From Clostridia bacterium (GTDB lineage: Bacteria > Bacillota > Clostridia > Oscillospirales > CAG-272), in the NCBI GenBank assembly GCA_017462035.1, contig JAFTRY010000025.1:1-64000 (forward strand): a stretch of 64,000 bases of DNA, in the 5' to 3' direction. Position 1 is the first letter of the stretch; each line of letters opens with the position of its first letter. The notes under the pieces were generated by a model. That model had not been told where the DNA came from, made no database searches, and saw only the letters and a program-made list of their open reading frames with translations. This document shows, one piece after another, positions 8,350 to 16,193 of this stretch. The position numbers and the translations under genes are program-made.

Positions 8350-8568
8350 ATTTTGATGAATTGCAATCTGCGATTGCATGAATTGAAGCCTGCGGCTTCA
8401 TGATTTCTCGTCGGCGCGCCGACTCCATAAATTGAATTGCCCATGCGCGCACTGCGCATGATGCGCCGGCAGGCGCAATTCATGGCGAAGCCAATTCATG
8501 ATTGCAAAGCAATCAATTCATGCCCGCAAGGGCAATTCATTGTCATTCGCTTTGCGAATTACTTGTAG
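8350..8568. repeat. array of unlike palindromes with AATTCATG spacers
   Basis: About nine consecutive hairpins of different sequence: TGCAATC/GATTGCA, GAAGCC/GGCTTC, GTCGGC/GCCGAC, CATGCGC/GCGCATG, TGCGCC/GGCGCA, TGGC/GCCA, GATTGC/GCAATC, TGCCC/GGGCA and ATTCGC/GCGAAT. Each has a 2-5 nt loop, and most are joined by AATTCATG or close variants. The joiner is constant and the stems vary. The array abuts the stop codon of the GGGtGRT gene and no protein is encoded. Confidence 0.85.
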
Positions 8569-9557
8569 CTCTCCTCAATAGCTACTGCTACTGCAACCGT
8601 CATACCAACCATGGGGTTGTTACCTGCGCCGATGAGGCCCATCATCTCAACGTGTGCGGGCACGGAGGAGGAGCCTGCGAACTGGGCGTCGGAGTGCATA
8701 CGGCCCATGGTGTCGGTCATACCGTAAGAGGAGGGACCTGCGGCCATGTTATCGGGGTGCAGGGTACGACCCGTGCCACCGCCGGAGGCAACGGAGAAGT
8801 ACTGCTTGCCGTTCTCCTGGCACCACTTCTTGTAGGTGCCGGCAACGGGATGCTGGAAGCGGGTGGGGTTGGTGGAGTTACCGGTGATGGAAACGCCAAC
8901 GTTCTCCAGCTTCATGATCGCAACACCCTCGGGCACGTTGTCAGCGCCGTAGCAGTTGACCTTTGCGCGGGGACCGTTGGAGAAGGATTTCTTCTCAACC
9001 ACCTTTACTGTCTCGGTGTAGGGGTCAAACTCGGTGCGGCAGTAGGTAAAGCCGTTGATACGGGAAATGATGTAAGCTGCGTCCTTGCCCAAACCGTTCA
9101 GAATGACGCGCAGGGGATTGGTGCGAACCTTGTTTGCGTTCAACGCGATCTTAATCGCGCCCTCTGCAGCTGCAAAGGACTCGTGTCCTGCCAGGAAGCA
9201 GAAGCACTCGGTCTCCTCGGAGAGGAGCATTGCGCCCAGGTTTCCGTGACCAAGACCTACCTTACGGTTCTCGGCAACAGAACCGGGAATGCAGAATGCC
9301 TGCAAACCGATACCGATTGCGGCAGCAGCATCAGCCGCCTTGGTGCAACCCTTCTTGATCGCGATTGCGGCGCCAACGGTATACGCCCACTTTGCGTTTT
9401 CAAAGCAAATAGGCTGAGTTTCTTCGGTAATCTTATAGGGATCGATTCCCTTTGCGGCGCAAATCTCCTTGCACTCATCGATGGAGGAGATGCCGTATTC
9501 CTTCAGGACGCCCAGGATCTTCGCCTCGCGTCTCTCGTAACCTTCAAAATGTGCCAT
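8559..9557 (-). CDS. GGGtGRT family protein
   Basis: 332 residues carrying the name-giving motif ASGGGTGRTLHPDNMAAG in the C-terminal half. The family (PF14057-type) is widespread in anaerobic Clostridia and its function is not established as far as I know. The segment SAKWAYTVGAAIAIKKG-like helix-rich N-terminus and ETECFCFLAGHESFAAAEGA in the middle are soluble, and no membrane segment is seen. It starts 17 nt after a NifU-like scaffold gene with a good RBS, the usual partnership for this family, so a role linked to iron-sulfur or sulfur chemistry is an inference from context only. Confidence 0.88.
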   Translation of the reverse strand: MAHFEGYERREAKILGVLKEYGISSIDECKEICAAKGIDPYKITEETQPICFENAKWAYTVGAAIAIKKGCTKAADAAAAIGIGLQAFCIPGSVAENRKVGLGHGNLGAMLLSEETECFCFLAGHESFAAAEGAIKIALNANKVRTNPLRVILNGLGKDAAYIISRINGFTYCRTEFDPYTETVKVVEKKSFSNGPRAKVNCYGADNVPEGVAIMKLENVGVSITGNSTNPTRFQHPVAGTYKKWCQENGKQYFSVASGGGTGRTLHPDNMAAGPSSYGMTDTMGRMHSDAQFAGSSSVPAHVEMMGLIGAGNNPMVGMTVAVAVAIEESYK

Positions 9558-9574
9558 TTATGTGTACCTCCTGA

Positions 9575-10291
9575 TTATTCCTTACGGGGATCGATGTACT
9601 TCACAGCATCAGCAAATCTGCCGTATGTACCCTTGGATTTCTCGTATGCTTCGTTAGGCTCCATACCCTTCTTGATGAAGTCGGTCATCTTGCCCAGAGA
9701 AACAAACTCGTATCCAATCACCTGGTCATCTGCGTCCAGAGCCATTCTGGTGCAGTAACCCTCGGTCATTTCCAGGTAACGAACGCCCTTTGCCTTAGTT
9801 CCATACATGGTACCAACCATGGATCTTTCGCCCTTACCCAGGTCCTCCATACCGGCACCGATCACCAAACCGCCCTCAGAGAACGCGGACTGGGAACGAC
9901 CGTAAACGATCTGGAGGAAAAGCTCTCTCATAGCGGTGTTGATGGCATCACATACCAAGTCGGTATTGAGCGCCTCCAAGAGAGTCTTGCCGGGCAGGAT
10001 CTCAGCAGCCATTGCCGCAGAGTGGGTCATACCCGAGCATCCGATGGTCTCAACGAGAGCTTCCTCAATGATGCCGTTCTTTACGTTCAGGGACAGCTTG
10101 CAGGCGCCCTGCTGAGGTGCGCACCAGCCCACTCCGTGAGTGTACGCAGAGATGTCGGTGATCTCCTTTACCTGTACCCACTTGCCCTCTTCCGGAATGG
10201 GGGCGGGACCGTGGTTGGGTCCTTTTGCTACCGTACACATCTTCTGAACTTCAGTGCTCATTGCGTACTCGCAAGAAAATTCTTTGCTCAT
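9575..10291 (-). CDS. NifU-like iron-sulfur cluster scaffold protein
   Basis: 238 residues with an IscU/NifU N-terminal-type fold: VKNGIIEEALVETIGCSGMTHSAAMAAEILPGKTL is the typical core. It has extra segments relative to IscU (usually about 130 residues): an N-terminal ~55-residue region and a C-terminal ~80-residue region. Cys residues at GWCAPQQGAC and IGCSG are candidate cluster ligands. It lies between an SGNH hydrolase gene (23 nt) and the GGGtGRT gene (17 nt) in one operon. Whether it assembles clusters for GGGtGRT or for general use cannot be told from sequence. Confidence 0.8.
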   Translation of the reverse strand: MSKEFSCEYAMSTEVQKMCTVAKGPNHGPAPIPEEGKWVQVKEITDISAYTHGVGWCAPQQGACKLSLNVKNGIIEEALVETIGCSGMTHSAAMAAEILPGKTLLEALNTDLVCDAINTAMRELFLQIVYGRSQSAFSEGGLVIGAGMEDLGKGERSMVGTMYGTKAKGVRYLEMTEGYCTRMALDADDQVIGYEFVSLGKMTDFIKKGMEPNEAYEKSKGTYGRFADAVKYIDPRKE

Positions 10292-10314
10292 TGTTTTATC
10301 TCCTTTGATAAAAA

Positions 10315-10935
10315 TTATAAACTTTCAATCAGAGGCTTGACCGCCTCGATATAGAGCTCCCCGATAAAGGCGGCTCCGTTGGCATTGGGGTGAATCCCAT
10401 CTGCTGAATAATACTTAGGCTCCGGTTGAGTCTTCAAAGCCTCGGCAAAACGCTCGTCCAAAGGAATATACACATCGGCAAATTCCTTCGCGAGGTCTCG
10501 AATGATTGGAAGAATCGTTTTCATATCCTCCCGAATCTCCTCTTTGTCTTCCGCGTCCAGCAAATACGGAGCAATCATCACGATCTTAGCCCCGGTCTCG
10601 TGCTTCAAGCGGTTCAAAATGGACCGATAATTCAATGCGAATTGCTCGTCGGAGGTCAAAATCTTATGGGTGTGGCGATGCCACATATCATTGATCCCAA
10701 CCATCACCGAAACCACGTCAGGTTGAAACTTAATCGCGTCCGCGTAAAGGCGGTCAAACAGTTGACTCGTGCGGTTCCCGGCAATTCCCAAATTAATAAA
10801 TTCCAGCTCCGCATCGGGATACGCTACCCGCAGCTTTTCCGCGGCATAATTGGCATATCCGTGCCCAAGCTCATGATAATTTCTTTTATCACGACCCGCG
10901 TCCGTTATGCTGTCTCCCTGAAACAGTATTCTCAT
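10315..10935 (-). CDS. SGNH/GDSL-family hydrolase
   Basis: 206 residues with the full SGNH signature: block I GDSITD (nucleophile Ser9), a Gly in LGIAGNRTS, Asn in VGINDMWHR and the Asp/His pair in DGIHPNANG. There is no signal peptide, so it is probably a cytoplasmic esterase or deacetylase. It begins 10 nt after pduL and ends 23 nt before the NifU-like gene, so it belongs to the same operon. The substrate is unknown; acetyl esters of sugars are common for this family. Confidence 0.87.
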   Translation of the reverse strand: MRILFQGDSITDAGRDKRNYHELGHGYANYAAEKLRVAYPDAELEFINLGIAGNRTSQLFDRLYADAIKFQPDVVSVMVGINDMWHRHTHKILTSDEQFALNYRSILNRLKHETGAKIVMIAPYLLDAEDKEEIREDMKTILPIIRDLAKEFADVYIPLDERFAEALKTQPEPKYYSADGIHPNANGAAFIGELYIEAVKPLIESL

Positions 10936-10945
10936 GGAAGCCTCC

Positions 10946-11518
10946 TTATTTTACGATCTCGCCGTACACCGTACCAAATGCGCAAGCGGCGTTGGACTCG
11001 TCGGTATCAATATGCATTGCCAAGGCAAAATTCTTATTGACTCTGACCACCACGTCGTCAAAAATCAGAGGACGGGCTGTATCCAGCTTGACCTTTACGA
11101 TTTCCTTATCGGAAACACCCAGCTCCTCTGCGTCAGCGGGAGTCATGTGGATGTGTCGCTTGGCGGCAATGACACCCTCAGCAATATCGATTGAGCCGCA
11201 GGGACCTTCGATCTTACAACCGACGCTTCCTGCCACGTCACCCGACTCACGAACTGGAACACCCGCGACACCAATGGTACGCGCGTCAGTCAGAGAAAGC
11301 TCCACTTGATTTGCGGGGCGGGTCGGTCCCAAAATACTCGCCTTCAAGGATCCCTTCGGTCCGATTACCGTAACCTTTTCCTCACAAGCGAACTGACCGG
11401 GCTGACTCAGATTCTTTTTGTTTGTCAGCTCATGTCCCTTACCGAACAGAATCTCCACCGCCTCGGCGGTCAGATGAACATGTCTGGCAGAAGTTTCAAC
11501 CAAAATTTTGTTTGCCAT
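10946..11518 (-). CDS. pduL: phosphate propanoyltransferase (PduL-type phosphotransacylase)
   Basis: 190 residues from the ATG at 11518, preceded by GAGAGGG. PduL interconverts acyl-CoA and acyl phosphate. Zinc-binding patterns are visible: ARHVHLT near the N-terminus, KRHIHMT in the middle and ALAMHIDTDE near the end, consistent with the duplicated beta-barrel fold. No microcompartment shell genes and no encapsulation extension are seen, so it is likely the housekeeping acetyl-CoA/acetyl-phosphate enzyme. It is the first gene of the operon that continues into the SGNH, NifU-like and GGGtGRT genes. Confidence 0.88.
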   Translation of the reverse strand: MANKILVETSARHVHLTAEAVEILFGKGHELTNKKNLSQPGQFACEEKVTVIGPKGSLKASILGPTRPANQVELSLTDARTIGVAGVPVRESGDVAGSVGCKIEGPCGSIDIAEGVIAAKRHIHMTPADAEELGVSDKEIVKVKLDTARPLIFDDVVVRVNKNFALAMHIDTDESNAACAFGTVYGEIVK

Positions 11519-11575
11519 CTTTTTTCCCTCTCTCATAGATCTGCTTACTTGCGGGCACATGCACCCACAATACTC

Positions 11576-11604
11576 ATTATATCATATGGAAAATTATTTG
11601 TCAA
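11576..11604 (-). promoter_or_regulatory. promoter of the pduL operon
   Basis: On the minus strand, TTGACA (11604-11599), 17-nt spacer, TATAAT (11581-11576), about 58 nt upstream of the pduL start. Confidence 0.8.
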
Positions 11605-11783
11605 TCCGAAAATGAAAAACCGGAAGGGTCTTTTGGCAAAAAACGCCTTTTTTGACCAAATTTCCGCCTTTTCTTTCTTCTTACGTCTTCTGAGGAAAAA
11701 AGAGCTTTTTCCTTTTTTCGGAGTGAACTTCCCATATTTGGAGCATACTACCCAACAAGAGAGTTTTTTTCAAGGAGGATTTC

Positions 11784-12455
11784 ATGGAGGAAGAACGCAA
11801 GGAAGAACACCCCTCGGACAAGGAACCGGATGGTGGTGTAAGGATATCGGGCAGAACGGGAACCATTCACTGTCTGTCCATTATCGGGCAGATCGAGGGA
11901 CATTACATGCTCCCAGACGGACAGAAGGCAACCAAATACGAGCATATCATTCCCCTGCTGGTCTCCCTGGAGGAGGACCCCGAGGTAGAGGGGGTTTTGG
12001 TGGTACTAAACACCATGGGCGGCGACGTAGAGGCAGGGCTCGCCATCGGCGAGATGATCGCTTCCCTAAGAAAGCCCACCGTATCCCTGGTATTGGGGGG
12101 AGGACATTCCATCGGTGTCCCTCTCGCCACGGCTGCGCGCCGCTCCTTTATCGTCCCCTCAGCGACCATGACCATTCATCCCGTACGGATCAACGGTCTG
12201 GTAGTAGGAGTACCTCAGACCTTTCATTACTTCAACGAGATGCAGAAGCGGATCATTCGGTTTATCTGCCAACACTCGGGAGCCGATCCCGATCAGATCC
12301 GAGATCTCATGATGCGTCCCGACGAATTGGCAACCGATATCGGCTCCATTATCGACGGCGACGAGGCGGTAAAGTACGGAATCATCGACCAGGTGGGAGG
12401 ACTTTCCGACGCTTTGGATGCCCTTCGGGCTATGATCCGCGAAGAACGGGGGTAA
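11784..12455 (+). CDS. tepA: TepA-like ClpP-fold serine protease
   Basis: 223 residues with a ClpP/crotonase-type fold. Residues 71-85 (VLVVLNTMGGDVEAG) form the oxyanion-type strand, Ser109 in GGGHSIG is the likely nucleophile and His132 in TIHPVR the likely base. This matches the TepA/YmfB branch of ClpP-like proteins, which in Bacillus is linked to protein export and spore germination. It stands alone, has an AAGGAGG RBS and ends at a strong terminator. No clear promoter was found in front of it. No ClpX/ClpC partner is encoded nearby. Confidence 0.82.
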   Translation: MEEERKEEHPSDKEPDGGVRISGRTGTIHCLSIIGQIEGHYMLPDGQKATKYEHIIPLLVSLEEDPEVEGVLVVLNTMGGDVEAGLAIGEMIASLRKPTVSLVLGGGHSIGVPLATAARRSFIVPSATMTIHPVRINGLVVGVPQTFHYFNEMQKRIIRFICQHSGADPDQIRDLMMRPDELATDIGSIIDGDEAVKYGIIDQVGGLSDALDALRAMIREERG

Positions 12456-12456
12456 A

Positions 12457-12501
12457 AGAAACATGCCGAAGGCGGTTTTCCCGCCCTCGGCATGTTTCTT
12501 T
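12457..12501. terminator. intrinsic terminator after tepA-like gene
   Basis: A long stem pairs AAACATGCCGA with TCGGCATGTTT around a GGCGG/CCGCC inner part and a TTTT loop. It lies between convergent genes and probably serves both. Confidence 0.85.
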
Positions 12502-12533
12502 ATAGGCAATATTTGTATCATTCGCTTCCGCTG

Positions 12534-12731
12534 TTATTTCATTTTTGCGTGAGCACGTTTTTCTCTCACCGTACGGGCAATTTCCCGAAGCTGCTTACGG
12601 GTAGCGGGAGGACGCTTGACAAAGCTCCACTCTCCCAACGGAGATTGGATGCTAAATTGAACCGAGCGCACGTTGCGCAGGATCATCCAAACCGCCAGCA
12701 ATACGCTGAGAAATCGAAGTAACAGCTTCAT
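12534..12731 (-). CDS. small basic membrane-anchored protein, unknown
   Basis: 65 residues preceded by a strong AAGGAGG at the right distance, so it is probably translated. Residues 1-20 are hydrophobic (LLLRFLSVLLAVWMIL) and suggest one membrane anchor or uncleaved signal. The rest is polar and strongly basic (RKQLREIARTVREKRAHAKMK). I do not recognise a family. It lies 70 nt downstream of the VWA lipoprotein gene on the same strand and may be the last gene of the sigma factor module. Confidence 0.6.
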   Translation of the reverse strand: MKLLLRFLSVLLAVWMILRNVRSVQFSIQSPLGEWSFVKRPPATRKQLREIARTVREKRAHAKMK

Positions 12732-12801
12732 GGAAATTCCTCCTTCTTGGTGGGATCTTTACTTGTATTGTAACACGTTTCGGAGAAAATGTCAATCCCG
12801 A

Positions 12802-14331
12802 TTATCCAAGCTTTCGCAGCAGAGCGACGAATTCCTGCTTTTCGGAATCATTTGTCAGATCCAGCTCAGCAAGCTCGGCGAGGATCCCCTGCACCGTCAC
12901 GTCCTTCTGTAAATACTCACTTCTATGAAGGAGCATAGCAACCCGGATCACCGCCGACACGAAGCAAGTATCCTTCGTGGGAGTATCGGTGAGGATCGAT
13001 CCCGAAAGAGGAATCTCCCTAAGAGTACTGTCTCCGCCGGCTGGGGGCTGATATCGCATAGCAAGTGTAGCAAGAACCGCCGTTTTTCCTTCGTCGGTTG
13101 CCGCCGCCTGAGTCAGCTTCAGCTCATAACAAACGGTCAAGCTATGCCCTGCTCCCACCTCGCCTCCATCCTTGGCATCATCGTCAAAATCTTCAGTATT
13201 CAGCATTCGGTTTTCGTACCCGATCAAACGGTATTCAGTGACGTACTCAGGAACGAAGGTCACTTGAAGCTTTACGTCCTTTGCCACGGTATACAGGGTT
13301 GACAGCAAATCGGTTCCCATGACCCTTTCCGCCTCAGCAGCGCAGTCGATATAGTAATACACGCCGTTGCCGTTTTGTGCCAGAGCACTCATGGTATCAT
13401 CCCGATAATTTCCCGTTCCGAAGCCCATGACGGAGAGGTAGATCCCCTCATTCCGCTTGGTGGAAATATAGCTCTTCAGCTCTTCGGGAGAAGAAATACC
13501 CACGTTCAGATCTCCGTCGGACGCTAGGATGATGCGATTGTTTCCCTCGGCAAGGTAATGCTTGGCTGCAAGCTCATATGCCTTTTGCAGACCCGACTGT
13601 CCGTTGGTAGCACCGCTTGCCTGTAAGCGATTCACCGCGGAAAGGATCTCCTCATCCCGATTTCCCGATACGCCATCCAGAATAACCTCCTCCTTACCCG
13701 AATAGGTAACGATGGACACGGTATCCCGTTCGTCCAGGGAAGAAATCAGACAGGAAAAAGCATTTTTCAACAGAGGAAGTTTATCGGCAGATGCCATAGA
13801 ACCGGAAACGTCGATGAGGAAAACCAAGTTATTCTGTCCCTTTTCCCGGATCGCCTCGGTGGTCAGTCCCAATACCATGAGATAGGTATCATCATTCCAG
13901 GGAGATCGGATCATACTTGCCGTCTGCCCGAACACCTCACCCTCCTCGGGCAGGGGATAGTCATATTTAAAGTAATTCACCATCTCCTCCGTGCGGAAGG
14001 ACTTCCCTTGCTCCTGGAGCTGGGTCAGAGTATAATCGTTGTTGACCAGCTTGCGGAACAAGCCGTAGGACGCGGTATCCACATCGGCGGAGAAGGTAGA
14101 GATCGGTTGCTCCGCGGTGGACATAAAGGGGTTTTCAAAGAACTGGCTCTGATCCGCCAGTGCTCCTGCGGAGGAGGTGGATTCCATAATGATATCTCCC
14201 AACATGTTTTCTCCGTCCTCCGCTCCCATGTCCTCGCTTTTGCTGCATCCCATCAAGGGACTCAGCGTCAGACAGATAAGCAGCAGGGTAGAAATCCCCT
14301 TGTATAACCATTTGTTTTTCATCGTTTTCAT
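12802..14331 (-). CDS. VWA-domain lipoprotein (YfbK-like)
   Basis: 509 residues. A lipoprotein signal ends in LSPLMGC with Cys29 as the lipidated residue, so the protein faces outward on the membrane. Residues 70-140 match the region preceding VWA in YfbK-like proteins (ADVDTASYGLFRKLVN...EEMVNYF). A VWA domain follows with an intact MIDAS motif DVSGSM (Asp174, Ser176, Ser178), then a C-terminal domain of the YfbK type. The ATG at 14331 is preceded by AAAGGATGG. It follows an ECF sigma factor and a membrane protein, so it is probably a target or a partner of that signalling pair. Its ligand is unknown. Confidence 0.85.
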   Translation of the reverse strand: MKTMKNKWLYKGISTLLLICLTLSPLMGCSKSEDMGAEDGENMLGDIIMESTSSAGALADQSQFFENPFMSTAEQPISTFSADVDTASYGLFRKLVNNDYTLTQLQEQGKSFRTEEMVNYFKYDYPLPEEGEVFGQTASMIRSPWNDDTYLMVLGLTTEAIREKGQNNLVFLIDVSGSMASADKLPLLKNAFSCLISSLDERDTVSIVTYSGKEEVILDGVSGNRDEEILSAVNRLQASGATNGQSGLQKAYELAAKHYLAEGNNRIILASDGDLNVGISSPEELKSYISTKRNEGIYLSVMGFGTGNYRDDTMSALAQNGNGVYYYIDCAAEAERVMGTDLLSTLYTVAKDVKLQVTFVPEYVTEYRLIGYENRMLNTEDFDDDAKDGGEVGAGHSLTVCYELKLTQAAATDEGKTAVLATLAMRYQPPAGGDSTLREIPLSGSILTDTPTKDTCFVSAVIRVAMLLHRSEYLQKDVTVQGILAELAELDLTNDSEKQEFVALLRKLG

Positions 14332-14363
14332 ATTGCTCCATCCTTTCTTTCCATTCAGAACCG

Positions 14364-15029
14364 TCAAGAAATGATACCGCAAAGAGTGTCGGCGAAGGCA
14401 ACAGAGGGTTCCAGCTCGGGCTCATAGGAGAAAAGCGTACCGTACGCCGTATTACCCGGTGCCTGCCTCAGACAGGGAGATATTACGGTGCCGTCTCCAA
14501 GGGCAATCCAGATTCCCTCCAACTCACCCGGATCGGCACTTTCCGTGGTTGAAAGGGAGCGCCCGGGATCCCGAGTCATCATTCGGGTCAGCTCAGTTTG
14601 TTCCGAGCGGCTGACCTGCTTGACACGGTAGCCCGACTCGTCACTGAACTTCCAGATCACCTGCGCTTTGCCACTAAATAGATCCAGCTCCTCACGAGGA
14701 ACGCGCAGGGATGCCGTCTCGGCTCTGAGAGCACTCAGCCTGTCGGACAGAGAGCCAACGGTACCGGTGGCTTCGTCATTTAGTATGTCTCCCGTTTCCA
14801 TTTCAACGGCATGATCCTCCTTGTCCGTAACCTGCTGAGCAATAAGCAATCCCAAGGAGGACACCAGAACCAGTGACAGGGTCAGGGCAAGGATCAGACT
14901 GCGGCGGAGACGCAAACCTTTGCCTGCGCGGACGTAGGGCGTTGCCGCCTCGGCAACAAAGCGGTCCTCGATCTGACCAATGGCATCAAAGAGAAGGTCT
15001 GTTGCCCGTTGTTGATCTTTCGCTCTCAT
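14364..15029 (-). CDS. single-pass membrane protein, probable anti-sigma factor
   Basis: 221 residues with a cytoplasmic N-terminus (about 1-42), one strong membrane helix (about 43-65, SLILALTLSLVLVSSLGLLIA) and a ~155-residue extracytoplasmic part. The start codon overlaps the stop of the ECF sigma gene (ATGA), so translation is coupled. This position and topology are those of an anti-sigma factor, but no zinc-binding anti-sigma motif is visible, so the assignment rests on context. The outer domain contains KAQVIWKFSDESGYRVKQVSR and is not recognised. Confidence 0.65.
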   Translation of the reverse strand: MRAKDQQRATDLLFDAIGQIEDRFVAEAATPYVRAGKGLRLRRSLILALTLSLVLVSSLGLLIAQQVTDKEDHAVEMETGDILNDEATGTVGSLSDRLSALRAETASLRVPREELDLFSGKAQVIWKFSDESGYRVKQVSRSEQTELTRMMTRDPGRSLSTTESADPGELEGIWIALGDGTVISPCLRQAPGNTAYGTLFSYEPELEPSVAFADTLCGIIS

Positions 15030-15580
15030 AGACAAATCCTCTCCTCTTCCAACCGTCGCTTCAAATCCCCTCGGATGCGGTACAGAGTGGTTTTCACCTT
15101 TGCCTGACTCACCTTCATTCGTTCCGCCACGTCGGCAATGCTGTCCGAGTAAAAATACCGACGGACAAACATTCTCCTCTTTTCCTCCTCCAATCCTTCA
15201 AGGAAGTCGTTGATGACCCTGGAAAGCTCCCGATTTTCATATGCCTCTCCGGGGCTCTCCCCTCCGGGTATACATTCGGTCAGCTCCTCCAACACCTGTC
15301 CCATACCCCCTCTTTTCTGGCGGTGTGATGCCCGAAAGCGATCCACCGACAGGCAACGAATGATCTTAGACAGATACGCGCCGAGAAAGGCGGGGCGATC
15401 CTCAGGCATTCGTTGCCACGCCGTAAGGTAGGTGTCATTGACACATTCCTCCGCGTCCTCTCGGGAGGCAAGTAAGGAATAAGAGATACCGTTCAGCATC
15501 CGTCCGTATTTCTGATCCGTCTCCCGAATCGCGTACTCGGAACGTGCCCAGTACAGATCGACAATTTGATAATCCTCCAT
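15026..15580 (-). CDS. ECF-type RNA polymerase sigma factor
   Basis: 184 residues. Region sigma2 covers about residues 5-90 (DAEECVNDTYLTAWQRMP and LSKIIRCLSVDRFRASHRQK). Region sigma4 covers about 125-180 with the helix-turn-helix SIADVAERMKVSQAKVKTTLYRIR. A conserved promoter lies upstream. The gene heads an operon with a coupled membrane partner and a VWA lipoprotein, so it probably responds to an envelope signal. The target promoters are unknown. Confidence 0.9.
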   Translation of the reverse strand: MEDYQIVDLYWARSEYAIRETDQKYGRMLNGISYSLLASREDAEECVNDTYLTAWQRMPEDRPAFLGAYLSKIIRCLSVDRFRASHRQKRGGMGQVLEELTECIPGGESPGEAYENRELSRVINDFLEGLEEEKRRMFVRRYFYSDSIADVAERMKVSQAKVKTTLYRIRGDLKRRLEEERICL

Positions 15581-15671
15581 CGTATTCTCCGTTTCTTTTG
15601 CGGTCCTTCACCCTAAAAGTCGTTCCTTTTATGGAAAGGTTACAGATTTCGCAAAGATTTTTCTTATTTCC

Positions 15672-15700
15672 ATTATAATCTACCGCTTCTTATTTGTCAA
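15672..15700 (-). promoter_or_regulatory. promoter of the ECF sigma operon
   Basis: Minus-strand TTGACA (15700-15695), 17-nt spacer and TATAAT (15677-15672), a consensus housekeeping promoter about 92 nt upstream of the start codon. Confidence 0.8.
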
Positions 15701-15757
15701 GGGGAAGGTCCTCTGGGAAGTTTTTTGGGAAAATAAAGAAAAAAGTGAAAAAAGGTA

Positions 15758-15786
15758 TTGATTTTTTATTTTGTTTGTGATACAAT
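15758..15786 (+). promoter_or_regulatory. promoter of secG
   Basis: TTGATT (15758-15763), 17-nt spacer and TACAAT (15781-15786), followed by a ~60-nt leader to the secG start. Confidence 0.7.
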
Positions 15787-15851
15787 AGTAGCGTTAATGA
15801 CTATTTCTGCCCAAATGGGCGTTGATTTTGAAGTTATGGAGGAATTCTACG

Positions 15852-16085
15852 ATGGAAATTGCATTGGGAATCATTATTTGCGTCATGGCTGCCGTTTTGG
15901 TAGCATGCGTGCTGTTACAGTCCGGCAAGGATAAGCGCTTGTCCGGTACCATTGCCGGCGCGGCTGAAACCTTCTTTGGCAAGGGCAAGAGCAAGGATAG
16001 AGACCGAAAGCTCAGCATGGCAACCACGATTCTCTCTTTCGTGTTCGTAATACTGGTTGTTGTCATGTACATTATGGTTGCGTAA
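15852..16085 (+). CDS. secG: preprotein translocase subunit SecG
   Basis: 77 residues, the normal SecG size. Two membrane helices (about 2-21 and 54-76) flank a short cytoplasmic loop with the family pattern VLLQSGKDKRLSGTIAGAAETFFGK. SecG is the small accessory subunit of the SecYEG export channel. The start at 15852 has TGGAGGAATT upstream; a longer in-frame start at 15822 would add ten unconserved residues. It is a single-gene unit with its own promoter and terminator. Confidence 0.92.
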   Translation: MEIALGIIICVMAAVLVACVLLQSGKDKRLSGTIAGAAETFFGKGKSKDRDRKLSMATTILSFVFVILVVVMYIMVA

Positions 16086-16090
16086 GCACG

Positions 16091-16120
16091 AAAAAGGACT
16101 TCTCGGAAGTCCTTTTTTTC
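16091..16120 (+). terminator. intrinsic terminator of secG
   Basis: AAGGACTTC/GAAGTCCTT stem with a TCG loop followed by a run of Ts. Confidence 0.9.
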
Positions 16121-16126
16121 ATTTGT

Positions 16127-16188
16127 TAAAACCGACAGGGCATAGCGTAATACTCCGTTCAAAGTATCCGCTATGACCTGTCGGTTTT
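16127..16188 (-). terminator. terminator of the histidine operon
   Basis: A ~20-bp imperfect stem (AACCGACAGG...CATAGCG pairing with CGCTATG...CCTGTCGGTT) with a ~21-nt loop directly after the hisIE stop codon; a T-rich stretch follows on the minus strand. Confidence 0.75.
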
Positions 16189-16193
16189 GTCTT

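Noticed and set aside
8350-8568. CRISPR-like array
   Set aside because: The repeated part is only about 8 nt, the varying parts are palindromes, spacing is irregular and no cas genes are near.
8502-9758. Plus-strand frame of 418 codons opposite the GGGtGRT gene
   Set aside because: Shadow of a strongly biased coding sequence; it begins inside the palindrome array and has no RBS.
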